From the NCBI GenBank assembly GCA_034766995.1, contig CM068313.1, positions 35,899,496 through 35,963,495 on the forward strand: DNA of 64,000 nucleotides, in the 5' to 3' direction. Below the pieces are notes generated by a model. That model saw nothing but the letters and a program-made list of their open reading frames with translations, was not told the DNA's origin and did no database searches. The stretch comes from Acanthacorydalis orientalis. Lineage: Eukaryota; Arthropoda; Insecta; Megaloptera; Corydalidae. Shown one piece after another: positions 42,292 through 54,450 of the stretch. The position numbers and the translations under genes are program-made. Position 1 is the first letter of the stretch. Each line of letters starts with the position of its first letter.

Positions 42292-44543
42292 ATTACGGAC
42301 AGATATTAATTTAGTCTAGAAATATACATAAAGCATTAAAAGACGAATCGACCAGTATTAATTAGTTGCCAAATTATCCTACATATCCACAAAATGAGCA
42401 ATATCCGTAATTTCCACCATATACGAAATATCCGCATTATCCGCAATATCAAAAAAATGTGATTTTTTGCAGTTTATTTGATATTTCCTACATATTTAAT
42501 GGACTGACATTAATTTTAAATAAGATATGATATAGAACAATTATATACGCATCGACCGGTATGAAATAGTTGCCATTTTTAAAACAATTTGGATATTTTA
42601 TATATTGCGGATATGGCGGATATTGAGGATATGGCGGATATGGTTTATTTTGTTGATATGTAGGATATTTTGGTAACTAGTTAATACTGGTCGATTCGTC
42701 TTTTAATGCTTTATGTATATTTCTAGACAAAATTAACATCGGTCCATAATAAATGTCGGAAATATCAAAAAAACCGCAAAATATCTGCAAAAATTTCCGT
42801 TATTCCTTCATAAAATATGCAAAATGTTATAAAACTAGCAACTATTTCATACCGTTCGATGCGTATTCTCATGTTCTATATCGTAAAAGAGACAAAATTA
42901 ACATAGATTCATTATTGATACCGAAAAAGTGACAAAAACCGCGAAATATCCGCAAAACATCCGCAAAAATAAACGTTTTTCTTGCTTAAAATATCCAAAA
43001 TGTAAAAAAAATGACAAAAATTTCATACTGTTCGATGCGTATTCTCATGTTCTATATCATAAGATAATAATAAATACCAAAAATAACTCAAAAACATCCC
43101 AAAATCGCATTTCTTTGGATTTTGCGGATATGCGGATATGGCGGATACGCAAAAATAAAAGTTTTTCTTGCTTAAAATATCCAAAATGTAAAAAAAATGA
43201 CAAAAATTTCATACTGTTCGATGCGTATTCTCATGTTCTATATCATAAGATAATAATAAATACCAAAAATAACTCAAAAACCCCCAAAAATCGCATTTTT
43301 TTGGATTTTGCGGATATGCGGATATGGCGGATACGCAAAAATAAACGTTTTTCTTGCTTAAAATAGCCAAAATGTAAAAAAAATGACAAAAATTTCATAC
43401 TGTTCGATGCGTATTCTCATGTTCTATATCATAAAATAATAATAAATACCAAAAATAACTTAAAAACATCCCAAAATCGCATTTCTTTGGATTTTGCGGA
43501 TATGCGGATATGGCGGATACGCAAAAATAAAAGTTTTTCTTGCTTAAAATATCCAAAATGTAAAAAAAATGACAAAAATTTCATACTATTCGATGCGTAT
43601 TCTCATGTTCTATAACATAAGATAATAATAAATACCAAAAATAACTCAAAAACCCCCAAAAATCGCATTTTTTTGGATTTTGCGGATATGCGGATATGGC
43701 GGATACGCGGATATTGCGGATATGGCGGATACGGCGGATATCATATCCGCGGCGGATATCATATCCGCGGCGGATATCATATCCGCGGCGGATATCATAT
43801 CCGCCATATCCGCAATATCCGCCATATCCGCATATCCGCAAAATCCAAAAAAATGCGATTTTTGGGGGTTTTTTGTTATTTTTTGTTATTTATTTTTATC
43901 TTATGATATAGAACATTAAAATACGCATCGAACAGTATGAAATTTTTGTAATTTTTTTTACATTTTGGATATTTTAAGCAAGAAAAACGTTTTTTTTTTG
44001 CGGATATTTTGCGGATATTTCGCGGTTTTTGTAACTTTTTCGGTATCCATTATGAACCGATGTTATTTTTGTCTCATTTATGATATAGAACATTAAAATA
44101 GGCATCGGATAGTATGAAATAGTTGCCACTTTTTTAACATTTTGGATATTTTAGGCATGAAAAACCTTTAATTTCGCGAATTTTTCGCGGTTTTTGTGAC
44201 TTTTTTGGTATCTATTATGAACCGATGTTAATTTTGACTCATGTATGATATAGTATATTAAAATACGCATCGGATAGTATGAAATAGTTGCCATTTTTAT
44301 AGCATTTTGGATCTTTTAGCCATGAAAAACCTTTATTTTTGTTAATTTTTCGCTGTTTTTGTGACTTTTTCGGTATCTATTATAAACCGATGTCAATTTT
44401 GACTCAAGTATGAAATAGAACATTAAACAACGCATAGAACAGTATGAAATAGTTGCTAGTTTTATAACATTTTGGGTATTTTATGAAGGAAAAACTGTAA
44501 TTTTTGCTGATTTTTTGCGGTTTTTATGATATTTCCGACATTT
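42292..44543 (+). repeat. Higher-order unit 20 (a=4, b=4, 2252 bp)
   Basis: The 186-bp block is 42963-43706 and the core 43734-43805. It is the third consecutive unit with T121, G300, A616 and T622, so units 18-20 form a local homogenised run. It ends T, C, four T. Confidence 0.95.
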
Positions 44544-46477
44544 ATTACGGACAGATATTAATTTAGTCTAGAAATATACATAAAGCATTAAAAGACGAAT
44601 CGACCAGTATTAATTAGTTGCCAAATTATCCTACATATCCACAAAATGAGCAATATCCGTAATATCCACCATATACGAAATATCCGCATTATCCGCAATA
44701 TCAAAAAAATGTGATTTTTTGCAGTTTATTTGATATTTCCCACATATTTAATGGACTGACATTAATTTTAAATAAGATATGATATAGAACAATTATATAC
44801 GCATCGACCGGTATGAAATAGTTGCCATTTTTAAAACAATTTGGATATTTTATATATTGCGGATATGGCGGATATTGAGGATATGGCGGATATTGAGGAT
44901 ATGGCGGATATGGTTTATTTTGTTGATATGTAGGATATTTTGGTAACTAGTTAATACTGGTCGATTCGTCTTTTAATGCTTTATGTATATTTCTAGACAA
45001 AATTAACATCGGTCCATAATAAATGTCGGAAATATCAAAAAAACCGCAAAATATCTGCAAAAATTTCCGTTATTCCTTCATAAAATATGCAAAATGTTAT
45101 AAAACTAGCAACTATTTCATACCGTTCGATGCGTATTCTCATGTTCTATATCGTAAAAGAGACAAAATTAACATAGGTTCATAATTGATACCGAAAAAGT
45201 GACAAAAACCGCGAAATATCCGCAAAACATCCGCAAAAATAAACGTTTTTCTTGCTTAAAATATCCAAAATGTAAAAAAAATGACAAAAATTTCATACTG
45301 TTCGATGCGTATTCTCATGTTCTATATCATAAAATAATAATAAATACCAAAAATAACTTAAAAACATCCCAAAATCGCATTTCTTTGGATTTTGCGGATA
45401 TGCGGATATGGCGGATACGCAAAAATAAAAGTTTTTCTTGCTTAAAATATCCAAAATGTAAAAAAAATGACAAAAATTTCATACTATTCGATGCGTATTC
45501 TCATGTTCTATAACATAAGATAATAATAAATACCAAAAATAACTCAAAAACCCCCAAAAATCGCATTTTTTTGGATTTTGCGGATATGCGGATATGGCGG
45601 ATACGCGGATATTGCGGATATGGCGGATACGGCGGATATCATATCCGCGGCGGATATCATATCCGCGGCGGATATCATATCCGCGGCGGATATCATATCC
45701 GCGGCGGATATCATATCCGCGGCGGATATCATATCCGCCATATCCGCAATATCCGCCATATCCGCATATCCGCAAAATCCAAAAAAATGCGATTTTTGGG
45801 GGTTTTTTGTTATTTTTTGTTATTTATTTTTATCTTATGATATAGAACATTAAAATACGCATCGAACAGTATGAAATTTTTGTAATTTTTTTTACATTTT
45901 GGATATTTTAAGCAAGAAAAACGTTTTTTTTTTGCGGATATTTTGCGGATATTTCGCGGTTTTTGTAACTTTTTCGGTATCCATTATGAACCGATGTTAT
46001 TTTTGTCTCATTTATGATATAGAACATTAAAATAGGCATCGGATAGTATGAAATAGTTGCCACTTTTTTAACATTTTGGATATTTTAGGCATGAAAAACC
46101 TTTAATTTCGCGAATTTTTCGCGGTTTTTGTGACTTTTTTGGTATCTATTATGAACCGATGTTAATTTTGACTCATGTATGATATAGTATATTAAAATAC
46201 GCATCGGATAGTATGAAATAGTTGCCATTTTTATAGCATTTTGGATCTTTTAGCCATGAAAAACCTTTATTTTTGTTAATTTTTCGCGGTTTTTGTGACT
46301 TTTTCGGTATCTATTATAAACCGATGTCAATTTTGACTCAAGTATGAAATAGAACATTAAACAACGCATAGAACAGTATGAAATAGTTGCTAGTTTTATA
46401 ACATTTTGGGTATTTTATGAAGGAAAAACTGTAATTTTTGCTGATTTTTTGCGGTTTTTATGATATTTCCGACATTT
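44544..46477 (+). repeat. Higher-order unit 21 (a=2, b=6, 1934 bp)
   Basis: The 186-bp block is 45233-45604 (two copies) and the core 45632-45739. An extra 18 bp lies in the dyad A right arm (44871-44906). Diagnostics are A121, G300, G616 and A622. The end is mixed (G, then C), so the two end markers have been separated here. It is the last + unit with the dyad-adjacent ACTATTCG variant. Confidence 0.95.
44871..44906. repeat. Local 18-bp tandem duplication in dyad A arm of unit 21
   Basis: The 18-mer GATATTGAGGATATGGCG occurs twice in a row here and once in every other unit. It is two 9-bp words, so word-level slippage also acts in dyad A, though far less often than in the dyad B core. The left arm of the dyad has no matching gain, which makes this dyad A asymmetric. 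Confidence 0.9.
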
Positions 46478-48543
46478 ATTACGGACAGATATTAATTTAG
46501 TCTAGAAATATACATAAAGCATTAAAAGACGAATCGACCAGTATTAATTAGTTGCCAAATTATCCTACATATCCACAAAATGAGCAATATCCGTAATATC
46601 CACCATATACGAAATATCCGCATTATCCGCAATATCAAAAAAATGTGATTTTTTGCAGTTTATTTGATATTTCCTACATATTTAATGGACTGACATTAAT
46701 TTTAAATAAGATATGATATAGAACAATTATATACGCATCGACCGGTATGAAATAGTTGCCATTTTTAAAACAATTTGGATATTTTATATATTGCGGATAT
46801 GGCGGATATTGAGGATATGGCGGATATGGTTTATTTTGTTGATATGTAGGATATTTTGGTAACTAGTTAATACTGGTCGATTCGTCTTTTAATGCTTTAT
46901 GTATATTTCTAGACAAAATTAACATCGGTCCATAATAAATGTCGGAAATATCAAAAAAACCGCAAAATATCTGCAAAAATTTCCGTTATTCCTTCATAAA
47001 ATATGCAAAATGTTATAAAACTAGCAACTATTTCATACCGTTCGATGCGTATTCTCATGTTCTATATCGTAAAAGAGACAAAATTAACATAGGTTCATAA
47101 TTGATACCGAAAAAGTGACAAAAACCGCGAAATATCCGCAAAACATCCGCAAAAATAAACGTTTTTCTTGCTTAAAATATCCAAAATGTAAAAAAAATGA
47201 CAAAAATTTCATACTGTTCGATGCGTATTCTCATGTTCTATATCATAAGATAATAATAAATACCAAAAATAACTCAAAAACATCCCAAAATCGCATTTCT
47301 TTGGATTTTGCGGATATGCGGATATGGCGGATACGCAAAAATAAACGTTTTTCTTGCTTAAAATAGCCAAAATGTAAAAAAAATGACAAAAATTTCATAC
47401 TGTTCGATGCGTATTCTCATGTTCTATATCATAAAATAATAATAAATACCAAAAATAACTCAAAAACATCCCAAAATCGCATTTCTTTGGATTTTGCGGA
47501 TATGCGGATATGGCGGATACGCAAAAATAAACGTTTTTCTTGCTTAAAATAGCCAAAATGTAAAAAAAATGACAAAAATTTCATACTGTTCGATGCGTAT
47601 TCTCATGTTCTATATCATAAGATAATAATAAATACCAAAAATAACTCAAAAACCCCCAAAAATCGCATTTTTTTGGATTTTGCGGATATGCGGATATGGC
47701 GGATACGCGGATATTGCGGATATGGCGGATACGGCGGATATCATATCCGCGGCGGATATCATATCCGCGGCGGATATCATATCCGCGGCGGATATCATAT
47801 CCGCCATATCCGCAATATCCGCCATATCCGCATATCCGCAAAATCCAAAAAAATGCGATTTTTGGGGGTTTTTTGTTATTTTTTGTTATTTATTTTTATC
47901 TTATGATATAGAACATTAAAATACGCATCGAACAGTATGAAATTTTTGTAATTTTTTTTACATTTTGGATATTTTAAGCAAGAAAAACGTTTTTTTTTTG
48001 CGGATATTTTGCGGATATTTCGCGGTTTTTGTAACTTTTTCGGTATCCATTATGAACCGATGTTATTTTTGTCTCATTTATGATATAGAACATTAAAATA
48101 GGCATCGGATAGTATGAAATAGTTGCCACTTTTTTAACATTTTGGATATTTTAGGCATGAAAAACCTTTAATTTCGCGAATTTTTCGCGGTTTTTGTGAC
48201 TTTTTTGGTATCTATTATGAACCGATGTTAATTTTGACTCATGTATGATATAGTATATTAAAATACGCATCGGATAGTATGAAATAGTTGCCATTTTTAT
48301 AGCATTTTGGATCTTTTAGCCATGAAAAACCTTTATTTTTGTTAATTTTTCGCTGTTTTTGTGACTTTTTCGGTATCTATTATAAACCGATGTCAATTTT
48401 GACTGAAGTATGAAATAGAACATTAAACAACGCATAGAACAGTATGAAATAGTTGCTAGTTTTATAACATTTTGGGTATTTTATGAAGGAAAAACTGTAA
48501 TTTTTGCTGATTTTTTGCGGTTTTTATGATATTTCCGACATTT
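46478..48543 (+). repeat. Higher-order unit 22 (a=3, b=4, 2066 bp)
   Basis: The 186-bp block is 47149-47706 and the core 47734-47805. The dyad-adjacent copy returns to ACTGTTCG / CTATATCAT and keeps this state to the window end. Diagnostics are A121, G300, G616 and A622. The end is the reverse mixture of unit 21 (T, then G). Confidence 0.95.
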
Positions 48544-50512
48544 ATTACGGACAGATATTAATTTAGTCTAGAAATATACATAAAGCATTAAAAGACGAAT
48601 CGACCAGTATTAATTAGTTGCCAAATTATCCTACATATCCACAAAATGAGCAATATCCGTAATATCCACCATATACGAAATATCCGCATTATCCGCAATA
48701 TCAAAAAAATGTGATTTTTTGCAGTTTATTTGATATTTCCTACATATTTAATGGACTGACATTAATTTTAAATAAGATATGATATAGAACAATTATATAC
48801 GCATCGACCGGTATGAAATAGTTGCCATTTTTAAAACAATTTGGATATTTTATATATTGCGGATATGGCGGATATTGAGGATATGGCGGATATGGTTTAT
48901 TTTGTTGATATGTAGGATATTTTGGTAACTAGTTAATACTGGTCGATTCGTCTTTTAATGCTTTATGTATATTTCTAGACAAAATTAACATCGGTCCATA
49001 ATAAATGTCGGAAATATCAAAAAAACCGCAAAATATCTGCAAAAATTTCCGTTATTCCTTCATAAAATATGCAAAATGTTATAAAACTAGCAACTATTTC
49101 ATACCGTTCGATGCGTATTCTCATGTTCTATATCGTAAAAGAGACAAAATTAACATAGATTCATAATTGATACCGAAAAAGTGACAAAAACCGCGAAATA
49201 TCCGCAAAACATCCGCAAAAATAAACGTTTTTCTTGCTTAAAATATCCAAAATGTAAAAAAAATGACAAAAATTTCATACTGTTCGATGCGTATTCTCAT
49301 GTTCTATATCATAAGATAATAATAAATACCAAAAATAACTCAAAAACATCCCAAAATCGCATTTCTTTGGATTTTGCGGATATGCGGATATGGCGGATAC
49401 GCAAAAATAAACGTTTTTCTTGCTTAAAATAGCCAAAATGTAAAAAAAATGACAAAAATTTCATACTGTTCGATGCGTATTCTCATGTTCTATATCATAA
49501 GATAATAATAAATACCAAAAATAACTCAAAAACCCCCAAAAATCGCATTTTTTTGGATTTTGCGGATATGCGGATATGGCGGATACGCAAAAATAAACGT
49601 TTTTCTTGCTTAAAATAGCCAAAATGTAAAAAAAATGACAAAAATTTCATACTGTTCGATGCGTATTCTCATGTTCTATATCATAAGATAATAATAAATA
49701 CCAAAAATAACTCAAAAACATCCCAAAATCGCATTTCTTTGGATTTTGCGGATATGCGGATATGGCGGATACGCAAAAATAAACGTTTTTCTTGCTTAAA
49801 ATAGCCAAAATGTAAAAAAAATGACAAAAATTTCATACTGTTCGATGCGTATTCTCATGTTCTATATCATAAGATAATAATAAATACCAAAAATAACTCA
49901 AAAACATCCCAAAATCGCATTTCTTTGGATTTTGCGGATATGGCGGATACGCAAAAATAAACGTTTTTCTTGCTTAAAATAGCCAAAATGTAAAAAAAAT
50001 GACAAAAATTTCATACTGTTCGATGCGTATTCTCATGTTCTATATCATAAGATAATAATAAATACCAAAAATAACTCAAAAACCCCCAAAAATCGCATTT
50101 TTTTGGATTTTGCGGATATGCGGATATGGCGGATACGCGGATATTGCGGATATGGCGGATACGGCGGATATCATATCCGCGGCGGATATCATATCCGCGG
50201 CGGATATCATATCCGCGGCGGATATCATATCCGCGGCGGATATCATATCCGCGGCGGATATCATATCCGCCATATCCGCAATATCCGCCATATCCGCATA
50301 TCCGCAAAATCCAAAAAAATGCGATTTTTGGGGGTTTTTTGTTATTTTTTGTTATTTATTATTATCTTATGATATAGAACATTAAAATACGCATCGAACA
50401 GTATGAAATTTTTGTAATTTTTTTTACATTTTGGATATTTTAAGCAAGAAAAACGTTTTTTTTTGCGGATATTTTGCGGATATTTCGCGGTTTTTGTAAC
50501 TTTTTCGGTATC
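48544..50512 (+). repeat. Higher-order unit 23, truncated at inversion junction (a=5, b=6)
   Basis: The 186-bp block is 49215-50136, five copies minus 8 bp. The fourth copy ends GCGGATATGGCGGATAC without the preceding GCGGATAT word (near 49936). The core is 50164-50271. About 240 bp past dyad B the unit passes, within 50499-50512, into inverted-orientation sequence. The rest of its + monomer run is missing. Diagnostics are A121, G300, A616 and A622. Confidence 0.93.
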
Positions 50513-51137
50513 AATTATGAACCTATGTTAATTTTGTCTCTTTTCCGATATAGAACATGAGAATACGCATCGAACGGTATGAAATAGTTGCTAGTTTTAT
50601 AACATTTTGCATATTTTATGAAGGAATAACGGAAATTTTTGCAGATATTTTGCGGTTTTTTTGATATTTCCGACATTTATTATGGACCGATGTTAATTTT
50701 GTCTAGAAATATACATAAAGCATTAAAAGACGAATCGACCAGTATTAACTAGTTACCAAAATATCCTACATATCAACAAAATAAACCATATCCGCCATAT
50801 CCTCAATATCCGCCATATCCGCAATATATAAAATATCCAAATTGTTTTAAAAATGGCAACTATTTCATACCGGTCGATGCGTATATAATTGTTCTATATC
50901 ATATCTTATTTAAAATTAATGTCAGTCCATTAAATATGTAGGAAATATCAAATAAACTGCAAAAAATCACATTTTTTTGATATTGCGGATAATGCGGATA
51001 TTTCGTATATGGTGGATATTACGGATATTGCTCATTTTGTGGATATGTAGGATAATTTGGCAACTAATTAATACTGGTCGATTCGTCTTTTAATGCTTTA
51101 TGTATATTTCTAGACTAAATTAATATCTGTCCGTAAT
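50513..51137 (-). repeat. Inverted partial unit (offsets 1 to about 625)
   Basis: This is the reverse complement of the dyad A part of a unit, read from 51137 leftward, ending at about offset 625. It carries the rare CTTTTCCGAT variant (complement ATCGGAAAAG) found otherwise only in units 28 and 29, which places its source in the same sub-family as the right end of the window. Confidence 0.93.
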
Positions 51138-53191
51138 AAATGTCGGAAATATCATAAAAACCGCAAAAAATCAGCAAAAATTACAGTTTTTCCTTCATAA
51201 AATACCCAAAATGTTATAAAACTAGCAACTATTTCATACTGTTCTATGCGTTGTTTAATGTTCTATTTCATACTTGAGTCAAAATTGACATCGGTTTATA
51301 ATAGATACCGAAAAAGTCACAAAAACAGCGAAAAATTAACAAAAATAAAGGTTTTTCATGGCTAAAAGATCCAAAATGCTATAAAAATGGCAACTATTTC
51401 ATACTATCCGATGCGTATTTTAATATACTATATCATACATGAGTCAAAATTAACATCGGTTCATAATAGATACCAAAAAAGTCACAAAAACCGCGAAAAA
51501 TTCGCGAAATTAAAGGTTTTTCATGCCTAAAATATCCAAAATGTTAAAAAAGTGGCAACTATTTCATACTATCCGATGCCTATTTTAATGTTCTATATCA
51601 TAAATGAGACAAAAATAACATCGGTTCATAATGGATACCGAAAAAGTTACAAAAACCGCGAAATATCCGCAAAATATCCGCAAAAAAAAACGTTTTTCTT
51701 GCTTAAAATATCCAAAATGTAAAAAAAATTACAAAAATTTCATACTGTTCGATGCGTATTTTAATGTTCTATATCATAAGATAAAAATAAATAACAAAAA
51801 ATAACAAAAAACCCCCAAAAATCGCATTTTTTTGGATTTTGCGGATATGCGGATATGGCGGATATTGCGGATATGGCGGATATGATATCCGCCGCGGATA
51901 TGATATCCGCCGCGGATATGATATCCGCCGCGGATATGATATCCGCCGTATCCGCCATATCCGCAATATCCGCGTATCCGCCATATCCGCATATCCGCAA
52001 AATCCAAAAAAATGCGATTTTTGGGGGTTTTTGAGTTATTTTTGGTATTTATTATTATCTTATGATATAGAACATGAGAATACGCATCGAACAGTATGAA
52101 ATTTTTGTAATTTTTTTTACATTTTGGCTATTTTAAGCAAGAAAAACGTTTATTTTTGCGTATCCGCCATATCCGCATATCCGCAAAATCCAAAGAAATG
52201 CGATTTTGGGATGTTTTTGAGTTATTTTTGGTATTTATTATTATTTTATGATATAGAACATGAGAATACGCATCGAACAGTATGAAATTTTTGTCATTTT
52301 TTTTACATTTTGGCTATTTTAAGCAAGAAAAACGTTTATTTTTGCGTATCCGCCATATCCGCATATCCGCAAAATCCAAAGAAATGCGATTTTGGGATGT
52401 TTTTGAGTTATTTTTGGTATTTATTATTATCTTATGATATAGAACATGAGAATACGCATCGAACAGTATGAAATTTTTGTAATTTTTTTTACATTTTGGA
52501 TATTTTAAGCAAGAAAAACGTTTATTTTTGCGGATATTTCGCGGTTTTTGTCACTTTTTCGGTATCAATTATGAACCTATGTTAATTTTGTCTCTTTTAC
52601 GATATAGAACATGAGAATACGCATCGAACGGTATGAAATAGTTGCTAGTTTTATAACATTTTGCATATTTTATGAAGGAATAACGGAAATTTTTGCAGAT
52701 ATTTTGCGGTTTTTTTGATATTTCCGACATTTATTATGGACCGATGTTAATTTTGTCTAGAAATATACATAAAGCATTAAAAGACGAATCGACCAGTATT
52801 AACTAGTTACCAAAATATCCTACATATCAACAAAATAAACCATATCCGCCATATCCTCAATATCCGCCATATCCGCAATATATAAAATATCCAAATTGTT
52901 TTAAAAATGGCAACTATTTCATACCGGTCGATGCGTATATAATTGTTCTATATCATATCTTATTTAAAATTAATGTCAGTCCATTAAATATGTAGGAAAT
53001 ATCAAATAAACTGCAAAAAATCACATTTTTTTGATATTGCGGATAATGCGGATATTTCGTATATGGTGGATATTACGGATATTGCTCATTTTGTGGATAT
53101 GTAGGATAATTTGGCAACTAATTAATACTGGTCGATTCGTCTTTTAATGCTTTATGTATATTTCTAGACTAAATTAATATCTGTCCGTAAT
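51138..53191 (-). repeat. Higher-order unit 24, inverted (a=3, b=4, 2054 bp)
   Basis: On the - strand, the 186-bp block is 51974-52531 and the core 51875-51946. An 11-bp module next to the first 186-bp copy is missing (one CCGCAAAA word where most units have two), as in units 27 and 30. It is the mirror partner of unit 27. Confidence 0.95.
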
Positions 53192-54450
53192 AAATGTCGG
53201 AAATATCATAAAAACCGCAAAAAATCAGCAAAAATTACAGTTTTTCCTTCATAAAATACCCAAAATGTTATAAAACTAGCAACTATTTCATACTGTTCTA
53301 TGCGTTATTTAATGTTCTATTTCATACTTGAGTCAAAATTGACATCGGTTTATAATAGATACCGAAAAAGTCACAAAAACCGCGAAAAATTAACAAAAAT
53401 AAAGGTTTTTCATGGCTAAAAGATCCAAAATGCTATAAAAATGGCAACTATTTCATACTATCCGATGCGTATTTTAATATACTATATCATACATGAGTCA
53501 AAATTAACATCGGTTCATAATAGATACCAAAAAAGTCACAAAAACCGCGAAAAATTCTCGAAATTAAAGGTTTTTCATGCCTAAAATATCCAAAATGTTA
53601 AAAAAGTGGCAACTATTTCATACTATCCGATGCCTATTTTAATGTTCTATATCATAAATGAGACAAAAATAACATCGGTTCATAATGGATACCGAAAAAG
53701 TTACAAAAACCGCGAAATATCCGCAAAATATCCGCAAAAAAAAAAAGTTTTTCTTGCTTAAAATATCCAAAATGTAAAAAAAATTACAAAAATTTCATAC
53801 TGTTCGATGCGTATTTTAATGTTCTATATCATAAGATAATAATAAATAACAAAAAATAACAAAAACCCCCAAAAATCGCATTTTTTTGGATTTTGCGGAT
53901 ATGCGGATATTGCGGATATGGCGGATATGATATCCGCCGCGGATATGATATCCGCCGCGGATATGATATCCGCCGCGGATATGATATCCGCCGCGGATAT
54001 GATATCCGCCGCGGATATGATATCCGCCGTATCCGCCATATCCGCAATATCCGCGTATCCGCCATATCCGCATATCCGCAAAATCCAAAAAAATGCGATT
54101 TTTGGGGGTTTTTGAGTTATTTTTGGTATTTATTATTATCTTATGATATAGAACATGAGAATACGCATCGAACAGTATGAAATTTTTGTCATTTTTTTTA
54201 CATTTTGGATATTTTAAGCAAGAAAAACGTTTATTTTTGCGTATCCGCCATATCCGCATATCCGCAAAATCCAAAGAAATGCGATTTTGGGATGTTTTTA
54301 AGTTATTTTTGGTATTTATTATTATTTTATGATATAGAACATGAGAATACGCATCGAACAGTATGAAATTTTTGTCATTTTTTTTACATTTTGGCTATTT
54401 TAAGCAAGAAAAACGTTTATTTTTGCGTATCCGCCATATCCGCATATCCG
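53192..54450 (-). repeat. Higher-order unit 25, inverted and truncated (b=6)
   Basis: On the - strand it comprises the + type monomer run, dyad B with core 53920-54027, and fewer than three 186-bp copies before the sequence flips at 54450. Right of the core (in unit orientation) one CATATCCGC word is missing, as in units 18, 26, 28 and 29. It is the mirror partner of unit 26 as far as 54374. Confidence 0.93.
54375..54450. other. 76-bp asymmetric spacer at the centre of the giant palindrome
   Basis: This is the only non-mirrored sequence between the two arms. It continues the inverted 186-bp copy of unit 25 and starts the next (CGTATCCGCCATATCCG). It ends where CCGCAAAATCC would be expected, but the sequence becomes CAAAAATTTCATACTG of the opposite orientation. 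The two share CAAAA at 54451-54455, so the junction has at least 5 bp of microhomology, out of register within the monomer. Confidence 0.9.

Larger units (their letters stand above)
50500..54374. repeat. Left arm of the giant palindrome
   Basis: Base x pairs with 108825 - x on the right arm. For example the core 53920-54027 pairs with 54798-54905, and the unit boundary at 53191 pairs with 55634. Rare variants are mirrored exactly: the 11-A tract by 11 T, TTCTCGAAA by TTTCGAGAA, GTTATTTAATG by CATTAAATAAC, and CTTTTCCGAT by ATCGGAAAAG. One homopolymer difference was found (9 A near 51692, 10 T in the partner), after which the pairing sum becomes 108826. Confidence 0.92.
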
